64,000 nt of DNA from Cristatella mucedo (GCA_009760855.2 WPIO01000143.1:285001-349000); one strand, 5' to 3'; shown: positions 47,043 through 61,219, counted from the first letter of the stretch. Translations and numbers: made by a program. Notes: generated from the sequence alone by a model not told the origin.

Positions 47043-47208
47043 GGTTGACGCGAAATACTCGGGCCCTGAATACCTTGGAGTCCGGTGCCTCCGCCCGTCG
47101 ATGGCCGGCCGCGGCCCCGTGGTCCGGTAATCGTGTCATTCGAAATGCGAGCGATGGATGGATGGATGGATGGATGACGGGAGCAGCTGTGTGCCGCGGT
47201 ACGCGATC

Positions 47209-47235
47209 GAGAGTCGGTACTCGGTACCGACTCTC
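47209..47235. repeat. 12-bp perfect inverted repeat
   Basis: GAGAGTCGGTAC and its complement around TCG, beside a (GGAT)n run. Confidence 0.9.
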
Positions 47236-47634
47236 AACTTCCACCCAGTCACCAGGTCAACGTGCAAAGGGCTCGAACCGGCTGGTTGACTCTTGGTAGG
47301 CCTAGGTCGTGCCGCCTTTCTCGCCTCGGGCTAGTCAACCCTACCTACTAGGGCGCAGGGGTTCGAAACCTGGAAGGTCAACGTGAGTGTCAAGTAAAAC
47401 GATTTGAATATAGGGTATACGAATACATGTTTTTAAAAGAATTTCTAATGGAGCAGGCCAGGAGGGAACGACAAGGAACGACAAGCGGCTCGTGGCACTC
47501 GCCACGTCACTGTGCAGCATCGGACCTGGTGCGATGGCGGGAAGACGAAGAACAAGATGCCTTCCTATCGTGTTGCATTTAGGCAAAATTGTATTCCCTT
47601 AAACTTTTGGTATGCGGGCGAGCTCAAAGTCCTG

Positions 47635-47810
47635 TTTCGCAGGCCGGTAGACTGCAGGTGACACTCAGTTGTACCATTGCTTTGATTCCTACCAGTCCTT
47701 GAGCACGTTGAATTCTCTTAGCTCCGTTACTGCATGTGTTGATGACATCCGCCCATAGATGGCAGCAAACTTTCTTAAATTGAACGATGATTAAACCAAC
47801 TTTCTAGTTG
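47635..47810 (+). mobile_element. LINE fragment with RT motif (mutated YADD)
   Basis: The frame reads AGDTQLYHCFDSYQSLSTL then VDDIRPWMAANFLKLNDD, ending at a stop. The first aspartate of the catalytic pair is a glycine. Confidence 0.75.
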
Positions 47811-50800
47811 GACAAATCGAGTGTGATTCATAAATGGGAGCCGGTGCAGGTCGGGGAGAAGTGGTGTGACGTGGCAACTGCGACGCTCACGACAGACAAG
47901 CCTAGCTGCAGAGTTTTGCACCAGCTGTAAGCGCCTGACTGCAAATGCCGGTAGACCAGCAACCAGTAAGTTATAGAAGTCTAGACTCAATGTCAGACAT
48001 GCACAGACCAGATTAGACGTAGTATCCCTGTCTAAGCAAGCCCGAGTTTTAGCAATGTTATGTAGCTGAAAGTAAGCAGATTTGACGGTGGATCTGATGT
48101 GGTCGTCTATTGAAAGGTCACTTTGAAACATGACCACTAAATTTCGTGCAGATTCAACAGCAGATATGCTGGCAGAGCCGATTTTGAGCTTTTGCCGCTA
48201 GCCTTTCCAATTTCTGAATCACACTTGGTTTGCCCATAACTAGTAAGTTAGTTTTATCATCATTTAATTTTTAATTTAAGAGAATTTGCTGTCATTCGTG
48301 TGAGATATCATCAATACAAGCAGCAGGGAGTTGAGAGAGTAGATTGCGCCTAGCAATAACATCGGCAAGAGGGAGAGTATAAACCGTGAAAAGAGCCGGA
48401 CCAAGCACGGAGCCCTGAGGTACCCCATATTTTAGAGATTCCTCTGATGACCTTTGTCCATACACATAAATATTCTGGAGTCTCCTACTGAGGTAGGATC
48501 TGAACCATTGCGATACAGTGCCATTGATGCCCTATCGGGATGAGAAGCGCTCAAGAAGGACGTGGTGATCTATAATATCAAAAGCTGCCGAAAGATCAAG
48601 CAAAACCAGCAGGGAAACTCTACTCACGTCTGCATTCTCAAGTAGGTCGTTCTACACCCGAAGTAATGCTGACTCTGTGGAGTGATTAGCTCTAAAACCA
48701 GACTGGAACTTAGCAACGTTTGAAGTTTCAATATATGAGTTCAGCTGGTCTGCCACGACTCATTCCAATATCTTTGGTCGAAACGGTAGAAGGGAGTACT
48801 GGGCGGTAGTTGCTCGAGTTCTCTTGGTCTAGTGTTGCTTTCTTGAGTAGTGACATGTTTATATCCTTTCGAAAGGTGCTGGGACATGACCTGAGGCTAT
48901 TGACATATTAATTATGTTGGTTATGCATGGCAGCAGCAGATCAATGCATCGTAGGGGCTGGTCAGTAGGAAGAGGGTCAAGAGGACTAGCTGTCTTTTTT
49001 GATTAGGATTTGAACTCGAGGACGAGGTCACTAGTGAATTCCTTGAATGAAGACAATAAGTTGCTACATGGAATTGAGGGACAGCATTCCAGGGGGATGC
49101 TGCCATGTAAGGGGTGGACTCCCGGATCTTGTCCATCTTGTTGACAAAGAAGCTAGAGAAGCGATCGGCTAGATAATCACAGGGATCACCAGGTACCTTA
49201 GCTAGGATTTATTAGTAGGGTCTGCAGTAGTCCTCGTACGCCTGTCGATGAACAGTCAGTCCTGATCTTTGGTATGCTTTTTCAAGCTTGTGCTAATTCG
49301 ACCTAGCTAGTTTAATATCTGTGGTAAATCAGAGCCCGTCTGGGTGAGGGCGCACAGTGAGCTTAATCAAAGCCTGGAACTCCCTCCCGACCTGCGTCAG
49401 AACATCCACTGACCCGACCACATTTAAAAGGAACCTAAAAACACACCTATTTAAGATAGCATTTAGTGGGTCCCTGTGATTCTTCCTTGATGTGCTTATG
49501 CGTGCTGACACTGTGCATGCTGCCACTAGCCACATTTGCATGCTGACCCTGTGCATGTCACCCCTAACCATAGTATTCATTTTGTTTGTTTTTCAAGCAT
49601 GATTTTACTTACCATTCAATTGCATTTCACTTTACAGCAAATGTAAAGCGCATAGAGAGAGATTAAGTTCTCTGAGGGCGCTTTATCAAGTGAATTATCA
49701 TTATTATTATTATTGTTAATCAAAGGTGGAAACTCGTCGAGCACGTCAGCTAGTGTAGTGTTGTAGCAGTCTACTAATGACGACAGGTCGCAAGAGGGAT
49801 TGAGCAGCAGAGGCGGAGCAGATATTCTCGCGTGGACAGCATCGGTGTCAAGGGTCTTGAGGTTTCCCTATTTACAAGTGGTTTTAGAGGGGACTGAGCA
49901 GGAGGGCACACTTTGTAGACTGAAGGAGATCTGAATGTGGTCAGATAAGCAGGATTTGGGAATGATTGGGGAGCATAAAGTGCTAAAAGGATAAAGTTGT
50001 ATGAGAAAATTTGGTCTACTGAGTGACCCTTGATGTGAGTAGGGCCGTGCACATTAGCAACAAGTGACAATGAGTCAGCGAGTGCACAAATATCGGCGCT
50101 GAAGGCGTCGGATAAGTTATCGAAATGAATGTTGAAGTCACCTATAATGGGGAACGGTCGATTTCTGGCAGACAAAATCGAAATCAGATCAGAGAAATCC
50201 GAGATAAAGGAGGACTTGGTACCTGGTGGGCGATAGACTATCTATCATCATCGGTTGCTTGTTGTGGGGTGAAATCAAGACAATAGATTCGAAAGACTGC
50301 TTCGACGATACTGCAAACGGCTTGGGGTCGAAGTTCGAGCGTGTGAAAATAGAGACTCCACCTTCAGTTTTGATTGATCTAGGAATGTGAAAGAAGGAGA
50401 AACCAGTTGCAGTTGCGTCTTTAATTGTCGGGCAGTTTACCAATTTCAGCCAACTTTCAGTCAAGGCGAGCAGGTCGAGACCTTTTCAGAAAAAATGTGT
50501 CGCTTATTACTAGAGCTTTATCGCACGTTGAGCGAGGATTCCAAAGGCAAGCGTAAAGTTGCGCCGCATTTACAGTAGGCCTGATGACGACTATGTTAGA
50601 GAGATTCACAGTAGAGACATTCAGAGTAGAGTTAGAGAGATTCACAGTAATGCTTGAGGGAGAACTCGCTGAGCGGCTTGAGACAACGCTAGGAATACCA
50701 AACGAGCGGGTGCTCAGCTCGCCGCCCCGGCGCCCGAGGCGGCGGCTCCTGGGCGCTTTTCTTTTGTCAATGCATAACTCACGGATCTTTGCAACAGAAG

Positions 50801-50950
50801 TAACATCTAGGAATGCATTGGAACTACGATAACGAAGCGATAATAGATACTTACGATCGTATCTAATATGCAGCTTACTAGACGCCGGCGTATCTAACGC
50901 AGCCGCCGGTGTGGCAGACCCAGCAGCCCGAAGCAAAGGGCATTTATACG
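47800..50950 (-). mobile_element. LINE with endonuclease and RT remains, minus strand
   Basis: Reading leftwards, the order is an N-terminal piece (50936-50457), endonuclease motifs TESWLKLVNC near 50,460, GDFNIHFDN near 50,140 and GHSVDQIF near 50,030. GVPQGSVLGPALFTVYTLPL of the RT follows near 48,435, then IDDI and LNDDKTNLLVMG near 48,280. The thumb and C-terminus come last (DDHIRSTVKSAYFQLHNIAK to about 47,820). The RT catalytic YADD segment is missing between LADVI and IDDI. A plus-strand fragment is nested at about 49,370-49,722. Stops throughout; inactive. Confidence 0.88.
49370..49722 (+). mobile_element. Nested LINE family A 3' end
   Basis: GCCTGGAACTCCCTCCCGAC, ACCACATTTAAAAGGAACCT and a tail at 49,640-49,722 (AAAGCGCATAGAGAGAGATT, GTTCTCTGAGGGCGCTTTAT, ATTATTATT). 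It splits the minus-strand LINE, so it inserted later or by rearrangement. Confidence 0.85.
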
Positions 50951-50989
50951 TATGTCCACAGGAGCGTAATTTCTTACGCGCTACGGTAA

Positions 50990-51690
50990 AAAAAAAAGAT
51001 AGGCTTTAAACGGGTCTTAGCGTGATAGGTTTTCGTATGCGTTGTTCGCAAAAACTGCGGTTTCTGGAAGAGTATTCTGCAACGGACAAGAAACGCGTGG
51101 TGGTGCGCTCGATGTCGGGAAGCGAGAATTTTTTTATGAGGGGGGCAAGACCCGAAGGCGATAGCAATTATAGCGAACAGTCACAATATTTATACGAGGT
51201 GCACTCGGTGGTGGCTCGTCGCCTGGCAGTAGGACATCACTGCATTCTTGATGACGGTCGGACGTGGGAGGGATGCGTGTAGGTGTAGGGACGGCTCGGG
51301 TCGTTGCACCGTGCTTCGGGGGGGGGGGGGTGGGGGTGTGCGATAGCCCTCCGGCCCACCTCCTGGCTCAGCCACTGCACAGAATTAGTTTTCCAACGGT
51401 TAATTTGAAATTAGAAAGGCAGACCCTTAAAAATTGGCCTCTGCCAGCATTTCTCTGCGCTTCGTCCTGTAGCCCGAATTATTGTCGCGGACGGCACAGA
51501 ACGCTAGCCGACGAGCAACACCACCAGTTTATTCCTCTTCCACACGGAGCAGGGCGAAGCACGACTATCCTCGTCCCCCTCGCCCACCGGAGTCCCCCGA
51601 CTCCCTTGGCAAAACAAACCACTAATCGCACGGCCCGGCTGCTTACCACATCGAGTGTCATAGCCCACTCGCACAGCGATCAGGAGCAGT
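50990..51690. other. Unassigned spacer
   Basis: No gene recognised; a poly-G run lies at 51,318-51,330. Confidence 0.4.
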
Positions 51691-51694
51691 CATC

Positions 51695-51935
51695 AATTAA
51701 CTAAAACCGCACATCCTTTATGTGCTCACGCGTGCTGACACTGAGCATGGTGCTTCTAAGCATACTTTCATGCTGACCCTGTGCATTTCGCCCTTAACTG
51801 TGTTATTCTTGTTGTTTATTCAGCATGCTACCACAAAACCATTCAATCGCGCTTCCTTTGCAGCTAATGTAAGTGCCTTGAAAGAGAGTGAATTCTCCGA
51901 GGGTGATATAGAAAATGCTTTATTTTTTATTATTA
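51695..51935 (+). mobile_element. LINE family A 3' end fragment
   Basis: CTTTATGTGCTCACGCGTGC onward follows the family consensus (TGACCCTGTGCATTTCGCCC) to a diverged tail at 51,855-51,935. Confidence 0.75.
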
Positions 51936-52179
51936 TCCATCTATGGCATCTCCACGCAATTCTTGCTTAGTGTCCTGTTCCAATAGGACCTTGCAATGGT
52001 CGAGCGAGTTAGCTTCAAAGGCAAAGCCTTCCTACTTTCAGCCAAGTTGAAACTCGAAGATTCGGACGTGCTGAGGCGGAGGATACGAAATGCAAGTTCT
52101 TCCTTCGTGCCTTTATGAAATATCTTCTTGAGTTTTCTCGCGAGGCCACTCGCACGTCTGCATTTCGCCAGAGGGGGCA

Positions 52180-52806
52180 CAACTCTCTGCGGCAGCGAGG
52201 CTTGTCTGTCGTGGGCGTCGCAGTTGCCACATCACACCACTTCTGGCCGACATGTACTGGCTACCAGTCAAGCAACGGATCGACTTCAAGGTTTTTTCGC
52301 TCACTTTTAGCTCACTTCATTCTTTGGCTCCAGCCTATCTCTCAGATTTAATTCTCCACCAGGCCACGCGTTGTATCACCCGCTTTTCGGAATCCAACAG
52401 TTCACCAATACCTCGTACAAACCTCAAATTCTTTGGAGACCGTGCATTTAGTTCGTACGCCCCCAAAGTCTGGAACTCACTCCCGATTTGCGTCAGAGCA
52501 TCCCTTGACTTGACCACATTTAAAAAGAACTAAAAAACACACCTATTTAGGAGAGCATTTAGTGGGTCCCTGTGATTTGTCCTTGATGTGCTTATGCATG
52601 CTGACACTGTGCATGCTGCCACCAACCACAATTGCATGCCGACCCTATGCATGTCACCCCTAACCACGTTATTCATGTTGTTTATCGAGCACGATATTTC
52701 TCACCATTCAATTGAGTTTCCCTTTGCAGCAAATGTAAAGCGCCTAGAAAGAGATTGAGTTCTCTGAGGGTGCTTTATACCGTGCATTATTATTATTCTT
52801 ATTAAA
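52180..52806 (+). mobile_element. LINE family A 3' end with tail
   Basis: The frame has YWLPVKQRIDFKVFSLTFSS then IPRTNLKFFGDRAFSSYAPK and DLTTFKKN. The tail hairpin at 52,735-52,785 (AAAGCGCCTAGAAAGAGATT) is followed by ATTATTATT. Confidence 0.88.
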
Positions 52807-53059
52807 ATGTAAAGGCAGAATCAGTGACATACCGAAGGGGGCAGCGGTGCACAGCGTGTCTCTGGGCAGTGGATCGTTGGAGGGGGAGCCAAAATGGGTG
52901 CCTAATACTGGAGGCGGTGCCGTCTGGATTTCTGGGTGGAAGGTAAGGGTGGAGAGATGGTTCAAACTAATGGTTTGCGTTAGGCCGTGATCGTCGAGCG
53001 TACATTCCGCACCTGTCGCTATCCCACTTCCGGGTTGCTTTCGATCAGCGCAGTCTGAA

Positions 53060-54200
<1,141 letters not shown>

Positions 54201-54239
54201 AGACGCCATGTGTGTAGTTCGTCTCCGGGAGCACTAATA

Positions 54240-55190
54240 TCCCAGCGACACTATTGGGCAGATGCGATGTTCACGTGCCGGTACACGGGCTACAGCGAAG
54301 CCAGCGACTGCACTGACTTGCTTCGCGACAGCTGCTACTATGCATACTTCGGATTGCACGGACTGCTAGCCTAATTTGCTAATCTGGGCTTTCTCTACAA
54401 GTCTTCGATCAACGCTGCGGATTATGTCAGACCTACGAGGCGTAGGACTTTCGCGAATATTCGGACGTGTCTGTTGAGGATCTTCGTTTCAACGTGCCGT
54501 GCCCCGTGCCGTGCCGTGCAATGATACAGCGTCGTATGCGAGGTTTATGCCGATTATTGAGGGTAGGGATCGTTCGTCTGTCTCGAGAGCGTTATGTTAC
54601 AATGATTACACTTCGTACTGTTGTCCATGTAGACCGATAGCCGCTTCCTTGAGCACATTCTTAACTTCCGCTGCGACGGCGCGACGGATGCGCCGCGCGA
54701 ATCTGCGAGCGCACTATATCGAGCCATGGTCGTTGGCCGGCTTTGGCGGGCGTATTGTACGCAGAAAGGAAAAACAGCAGGGGCCACGAATGTAAACAGA
54801 CACAGCCAGCGCCGGAGAGACGCCGCTGACTGCCTTATCTCGAGCTCGAGCGTAACTGCACCGCCGCCGCTGGCGGAGGAGCGCCCGCTGGCATCCGCCC
54901 CCGCGGCGACCGTCGTGAGCAGTCGAGGCAGCCGCGGCGGCCGAGCCGGCGGCAAGCTCTTCGTGCTCGCGGGAGCGCCTCTTTAGGCGGGAGCGGCGCA
55001 CGCGCGGAGCGCTAGGAGCAGCCGGCGGTGAGTCGGCGTGCGCGAGTGAGGCTCCGCGGGCTCAGCGATGGCTGTCGTGGCTCACGGCCCCACGGGAAGG
55101 CAGGCCGCTGCCGGCAGCCGACGGACTGGGCGCCGTCGCCTCCGGTGGCAATAGGCAAGCGTCATCGGCTGCAAAACTGGTCAGCGGGCG
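54240..55190. other. GC-rich spacer, no gene
   Basis: A small repeat of CCGTGCCGTGC lies at 54,495-54,520. GC-rich DNA at 54,660-55,150 has open frames on both strands with no recognisable protein. It could be a promoter, but no adjoining gene is visible. Confidence 0.35.
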
Positions 55191-55194
55191 CCTG

Positions 55195-55495
55195 CAGTCG
55201 ATCGGCGCAGTCGATCGGCGCAGTCGATCGGCGCAGTCGATCGGCGCAGTCGATCGGCGCAGTCGATCGGCGCAGTCGATCGCGCAGTCGCAATCGGTCG
55301 CAGTCGATCGGCGCAGTCGATCGGCGCAGTCGTCGGCGATCGATCGGCGCAGTCGATCGGCGCAGTCGATCGGCGCAGTCGATCGGCGCAGTCGATCGGC
55401 GCAGTCGATCGGCGCAGTCGATCGGCGCAGTCGATCGGCGCAGTCGATCGGCGCAGTCGATCGGCGCAGTCGATCGGCGCAGTCGATCGATCGGC
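55195..55495 (+). repeat. 13-bp minisatellite GATCGGCGCAGTC, ~22 copies
   Basis: Mostly identical tandem units containing the palindrome CGATCG, with a few variant units around 55,275-55,345. Thirteen is not a multiple of three, but three units (39 bp) leave all frames open, so long spurious frames appear on both strands. Confidence 0.96.
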
Positions 55496-55499
55496 ACAC

Positions 55500-56085
55500 G
55501 CAGGTCCTCCGCAAAAATAAAACACCACCAGGCGACGCGTCGCTGCGTCGCTCGAGTTTTGACGACGCTGTGTCAGTTTCGAACGCAGGGTTGGCTGGCC
55601 GTTCCAGCTTAGCAGGGCTGCAACCGCGGAGTTGTCTGCGCCTTGTGGGAGGAAGGGCGAGTTCGCCGCCGCCGTCACGGTGGTGGCGAGCAACCATCGC
55701 GCTCAGCAGCGTCAGTCAACAAGACTATCTATCTTGCCGAGACCTATGCTTAGCCTTCCAACCCAGACGCATGTTTAGAGCCTGCGTCCGATGGTCGGAG
55801 CGATAGTCAGCGAGCTAGTCCTGCACGCTCTCCTGCCTCTCCTCGCTATCGGCTCCCGCTCGCTCCGCCTCCGCTATCCGCGAACCGCGTGCTCCGCAAG
55901 GAGAGCCGTGCACTGCTCAGCGAACTGCGCCGGGCGCTATCCGCCGCGAAAGCGTCGCCGAGAGTGAGGCTGGGCACATGCGAACGAACGCTCGATGCGT
56001 GACGGATCTGTTTGACGCTCGTGGAACCTCTGATCTGTCGATGGTTTTTTATTTGCGAGACCAAGTTAGCCTAGATACAGTTAGC
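55500..56085 (+). repeat. Diverged duplicated segment, copy 2
   Basis: This is the counterpart of 53,060-54,200, without a CAG run and about 550 bp shorter between the conserved blocks. It begins right after the 13-bp minisatellite and ends just before a GA tract. Confidence 0.75.
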
Positions 56086-56122
56086 CAGCGAACGAGAGCG
56101 CAAGAAATAAAGAGCAAGATAA

Positions 56123-56690
<568 letters not shown>

Positions 56691-57159
56691 TGGAGGGGTC
56701 AATCTGTCTCCGTAGTGAAGCTTTTTCTTGTTTGATGCCGAAAGTTGTTGCTAAAAGATCGCTTTAATTCCCTTCCCAACTGAAGCACGCAAGAGGTAGC
56801 TTGGAGCCGATGCCGCCGCACTGCAAAAAACTGAGGGTGCGTGCGAGCTTAGCCTGCGTGCAAGGCGTTAACCTCCGTTCAACGGCGGCACTGGGGCGAC
56901 CTCTGTCACCGAGAAGCAGCGCTCAGGCGAACGGTTCGGCAGACAGCGGCGGGCTGCGATGCAGACTAGCGCCTATTCTTTGGCTGCTGCCGTCTTCCAG
57001 ACTGCCACTTCCGGTTTCTGTGAGAGTGTTGGCGAGCCAGTCTGTCCGTTCCGAGGGTCAGTGCAGTGCAGGTTTTTTCCGGCGAAAGGGCCTCAGGCTG
57101 TGACTTGTAGCTCAGGGGACCAAAGCAGAGTCAGTTTGACAGAGGATCGCTTTTAAAAT

Positions 57160-57705
57160 CAGGCAAGACGTTGTATCGCCCGCTCATTTTCGACACAAGT
57201 AATTTATTTAGCTGTGCCTTCGAACCGAGCTCAAATTCTTTGGAAATTGTGGCTTTAGTTTGATTGCACACAAAGACCGCTTATCATTAGCAGGCCGTCG
57301 ACTAGAGTTGACGACTTCTTTCACCAATGTCCAGCTCCTTTATGCCATCACCGCTTTTCGGAATCCTGATCGTTTACCTTTCCTTGTATGAATTCCTTGT
57401 ATGAACCACAAAACCTTTGGAGACCGTGCCTTTAGTTCGTATGCTTCCAAAGCGTGGAACTCACTCCCGACTGAGAGAACGAAATCCCTTACTTAGGACA
57501 TTTATAAGAAGCTACAAGCCTAACTGCTTCTACCAGCATTTTCCGGGTTCTTGTCAGTTGTCCTTCGTTTTATTATGCGTGCTGACAGTGCGTACGTTAT
57601 CACTAACCAATTGATATGCGTCCTTTGCAGCATATTTAAAGTGTATAGAACTAGATGTTGTTCTCCGAGGGAACTATGCAAATGTCTTATTATTGTTCTT
57701 ATAAT
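57160..57705 (+). mobile_element. LINE family A 3' end fragment
   Basis: ATGAACCACAAAACCTTTGG, AGACCGTGCCTTTAGTTCGT and TGGAACTCACTCCCGAC match other copies. The tail at 57,632-57,700 is AAGTGTATAGAACTAGATG, TTCTCCGAGG, TTATTATTG. Confidence 0.75.
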
Positions 57706-59004
57706 TAGCTGTCATGAATATAGGGACCAGCTTTCCTAATCTTGTCTTTGTATGTTCAAATGTATTGGAATTTTGGTTCAACTGCTGACTTAGTCGATTG
57801 CGGAGGCAAAATGCTCACCCAGCGGCAAAATAAACCATCAAGTCATTTTAGAATAGCACGTTTAGATTTCGGAAAAGGGTCAAGTGAGTGATGACAGATG
57901 AGCCAATCTTGAGGGTGAGGTCTTCCAAATTGAGGGATAAACTAGGCTTAGAGATTGCTATTAGGTTAGTCTCATCGCCTTAAAGGTCTCATCACCGTAA
58001 TCACGCTCGATGAAGTTAGTGGCGATCTAAGTTCGAGCGTCGCAGTTGAAGACAGCAAAGAAGGCAGGCTCTGAGTCGGATGCACAGTGGGAAGCTGAGA
58101 TAGATCAATGGATGGGTCGAGCGGAGATTCATCGACCTAGAAATGAAAGACAAGACTTCGCTTGACGACGACATGATAGATAATGAAGAGAAGAGCAGAC
58201 CTAAGACCTAAACCTGAGGTGTTACAGACAGCCATTTAAAGCTACAGACAGGCGTCTCCACTCCCGTGTAGGACCCAGCCAAGTTGATGTGGCAGTGGTG
58301 CCTAAGCTCAGGGCGAGGCGCTCCAAAAGAATCTGGTGGTACTTACATAATAATAATAATTATTATTATATATATATATGCATATGTATAAGCTTATATG
58401 CTGCCGTAAGATCTAGTCACGTTGGAGTGGCTGGCCTTAGAAGCTAACGTGTTAATCAATCGAAAAGTCTTTGTGGAAGAGGGTGCAGAAATTAAATGCA
58501 GAGGCTACAGGAGAGACATTGTGGGCGAGCCAATTTGCAGGGTTAGGGCATTACATTTCTGAGTAAGGAGCACTTTTCATTGATTAATGGGGTGATGTTA
58601 TAGTTACTAAATTTGAGAAGTTTTTCTACTACTGAAGTCCGTATGACACGTGCTGCCTACGAGCTGAGAAAGTTTGAGACGCTGTAACACAGAGAAAGGT
58701 CAAAGCGCAAGGAAAAGGTAAAAGATTAAATCGATGGCTCATCTTCTGCATAAAAATTAACTTTAAATTGTGCTACGCGATCACACCAGCTAGAGGAAGA
58801 ATATAAATAAATAAAGCAAGTGGACCTATAATGATCCCTGGCGCACCCCTACTACAAAGGTTCACTAGATGATCGTTGGTGACTTGATATTTTCTCCCTA
58901 AATGCTCACTCTGGGAAAGGGCCTAGGGTATTGATGCATTGTGCTTGTGATTTCTGGGAGATACAAGTCAGAGATGGCGTTGATTATTAATGACAGATAA
59001 ATAC

Positions 59005-59165
59005 ATAAAGTTAATTCATTCGTATAGCGCCCGAAGAGAACTTAGTCTCTATTCACGCGTTACACATATGCCTCGGGGCTCAAGCCCTTGGACCCGCGAT
59101 CATCAAATACACTCCATTTGACCTTGGTTGGGGCGTCCGCCTCAATCGGTGAGCCAAACCAGGGC
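59005..59165 (-). mobile_element. SINE family 2, inverted, nested in a LINE
   Basis: ATTCATTCGTATAGCGCCCG, AGAGAACTTAGTCTCTATTC and GGGGCTCAAGCCC in forward reading; the head ends GGTGAGCCAAACCAG. Confidence 0.85.
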
Positions 59166-59328
59166 TGCAATATATCAAAAGCTACGGGAGATCCAGCAAA
59201 AACCAGCTGCAAGACTCTATATAAATCAGCGTTCCTGAGAAGGTCGTTATACACTCGCAGCAGTGCTTACCCTGCTGAGCGATTTGTTCTGAAACCCTGC
59301 TGGAACTTATTTGATAGGTGTGAAGTTT

Positions 59329-59330
<2 letters not shown>

Positions 59331-59375
<45 letters not shown>
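59331..59375 (+). repeat. (AT)n microsatellite within a LINE
   Basis: About 22 AT units at the place where the related LINE copy (48,730) reads only CAATATATGAG. Confidence 0.95.
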
Positions 59376-59377
<2 letters not shown>

Positions 59378-60042
59378 CTTAGCAGGCTTTATCACAACTT
59401 TTTCCAATGCCTTGGATGGGAACCGCAATAGGACGATTGGGCAAACTGTGCTCAAGTCACCCCGATATAAATAGCGTCTTTGTTACTGAATGGCTTCACA
59501 GTCTTGAGCCTCTTTGCAATACGATGAGACGGAACCTCATGATAAAGATGTACGTATTTAAAATGCTGTTCTTACGCATTACAAGAATTGGGTTTAGGAA
59601 GCGAAGGAGGGAACGGTAGACAATGTGGAACATAACGCTCTGAGATGGGAGTAGCATGTTCAGGCTTGCTAGTCCATATTTGATACGGTTTTTCAAGCTT
59701 GCACTAGGCATGCCTACCCAATTTGGCATCTGCCGATGGCTTACGATCTGAGCGAGCGCACGAATTGAGCCTGGCGAAGAGGAGCCAACTCTGCGAGGTC
59801 ACGGTCGTTTCACGCCACATCGAGCGAGGGCACGGCAAATAGGGAATTAAACTGAAGGATCGACGGAGACGCTTTTTTGTTGGGACACATTCACACCGAT
59901 AGGTTCAAAAGGTCGGGCGAAAGTAGCAGATTCTTTTTAATACCGACAGGGTGCGCATACCTGTCGGCAGTGGCGAAGCCACTTTTGTCCATCATTTGTA
60001 TTAGGATTTTCATCTAGTCGGACAAGACTTACAAATTGAGCG

Positions 60043-60200
60043 TTGAGTTTGGTCCAGCGGTTGAGGTGCTCGCCCCGACCAAGGTCTTACTGAGGTCGTG
60101 GGCTCAAGCCCCGAGGCATGTGTGAAGAGTCTGAATAGAGATTCAGTTCTCTTGGGGCGCTATACAAATGAATTATATTTATTTTATTTGTATTTTACGA
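60043..60200 (+). mobile_element. SINE family 2
   Basis: Head with TTTGGTCCAGCGGTTGAGG (perfect A box), GGTCGTGGGCTCAAGCCCC, tail AATAGAGATTCAGTTCTCTT then GGGGCGCTATACAAATGAAT and a TATTTATTTTATT end. Confidence 0.88.
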
Positions 60201-60204
60201 AATC

Positions 60205-61010
60205 TTTACGTCGCAGGGCAAGACCCGCAACAAATTTTGAGGTAGGCGGGGCTAGGCCAGCAAATGATGAAAAACTATGGTGCGGTTTTCATTCTACACG
60301 AACTCGGCGGTTGCTGCTGCTAATCGAGTAGAATTACGACATAAATTCGTCGTCGGTGACGACGGTCCGACGCCTCCTTGGATCTCCGCCACATCTAGGG
60401 CCTCGTTGGGCCTCAGGCACAAAAGAGGCACCAGCCACTTCCGGCGGCGGGGACTTCCGTCACCGGAAGAGGAGGCGGATAGCAGCTGAGCCATTCTCAT
60501 CGCTTCGCATTCTCTGGGGCACCAGGTTCGGCCAGCATGGCCACTAACTCCGATGCTACACCCAGGAATTTGTAATAGAGAGCAATCTTGTGTATGCGGT
60601 CTTCCTTACTGCTTGTGCCTGCTTACCGTCCCATAAACCCAACAATGACAGCGAATCCGGATCGGAGTCAGGCGACAAGTGTTGTTGACCTACTGCATCA
60701 TCACGTGGTACAAGAGACCCACCCACTGATCCTCGGATGTCAGCAAAAGGCATTTCGTCGTTTAGTTTCGAGAAATTTTCTTGCATCTAAGATCGAATGT
60801 CGGTGAGGCAAGCATTCGGTTTTTCAGTTGCTGCAGCGAATTCCGACGATTTCAATGACAAACACACCTGCGTATCGCCAGCATAAAAGTGATGTCCTAT
60901 TCCATGGGGGCTTCAATAACTCTTCCCAGAGGTTGAGTATAAATGCAAGGAAATGAGTACTCTGAGCATTGCCTGCTGCACCCTCTGTGCACAAATAACA
61001 TAAAAGTAAA
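60205..61010. other. Unassigned spacer
   Basis: No recognised gene or repeat. Confidence 0.4.
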
Positions 61011-61012
61011 GA

Positions 61013-61215
61013 TTAGCTGATTTAGCAGTCTCATTTACATAGCGGCAGTAGAGCCTTAACGACGATCGCCGCCCGCTTGCCGTGTGCATCAAAGTATCGC
61101 CCACTGCAGGGTTCGAACTCACGATCTAGGTCGTAAGAAAGCGTGCAATAAAGTACCACCCACTTACGAACTTGAACCCAGGTTACCTGGGTCGTAAAGA
61201 TCGAGCGTCTTCTTC
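61013..61215 (-). mobile_element. SINE family 1, inverted, with extra internal piece
   Basis: TTAGCTGATTTAGCAGTCTC, GCAGGGTTCGAACTCACGAT; a second B-box-like stretch GAACTTGAACCCAGG follows at about 61,170, indicating a partial duplication. Confidence 0.8.
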
Positions 61216-61219
61216 CTGG

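Larger units (their letters stand above)
57790..59760 (-). mobile_element. Diverged LINE, minus strand, split by a SINE
   Basis: CCCTGGCGCACCCC near 58,845 matches the RT PQG region of the copy at 48,425. Bases 59,170-59,340 match 48,575-48,740 closely (AAAAGCT, GATCCAGCAAAAACCAG, GGTCGTT, ACACTCG). A SINE family 2 copy sits at 59,005-59,165. The limits before 58,780 are uncertain. Confidence 0.65.

Noticed and set aside
55028-55697. Long frames on both strands across 55.0-55.7 kb
   Set aside because: They are created by the stop-free 13-bp minisatellite.
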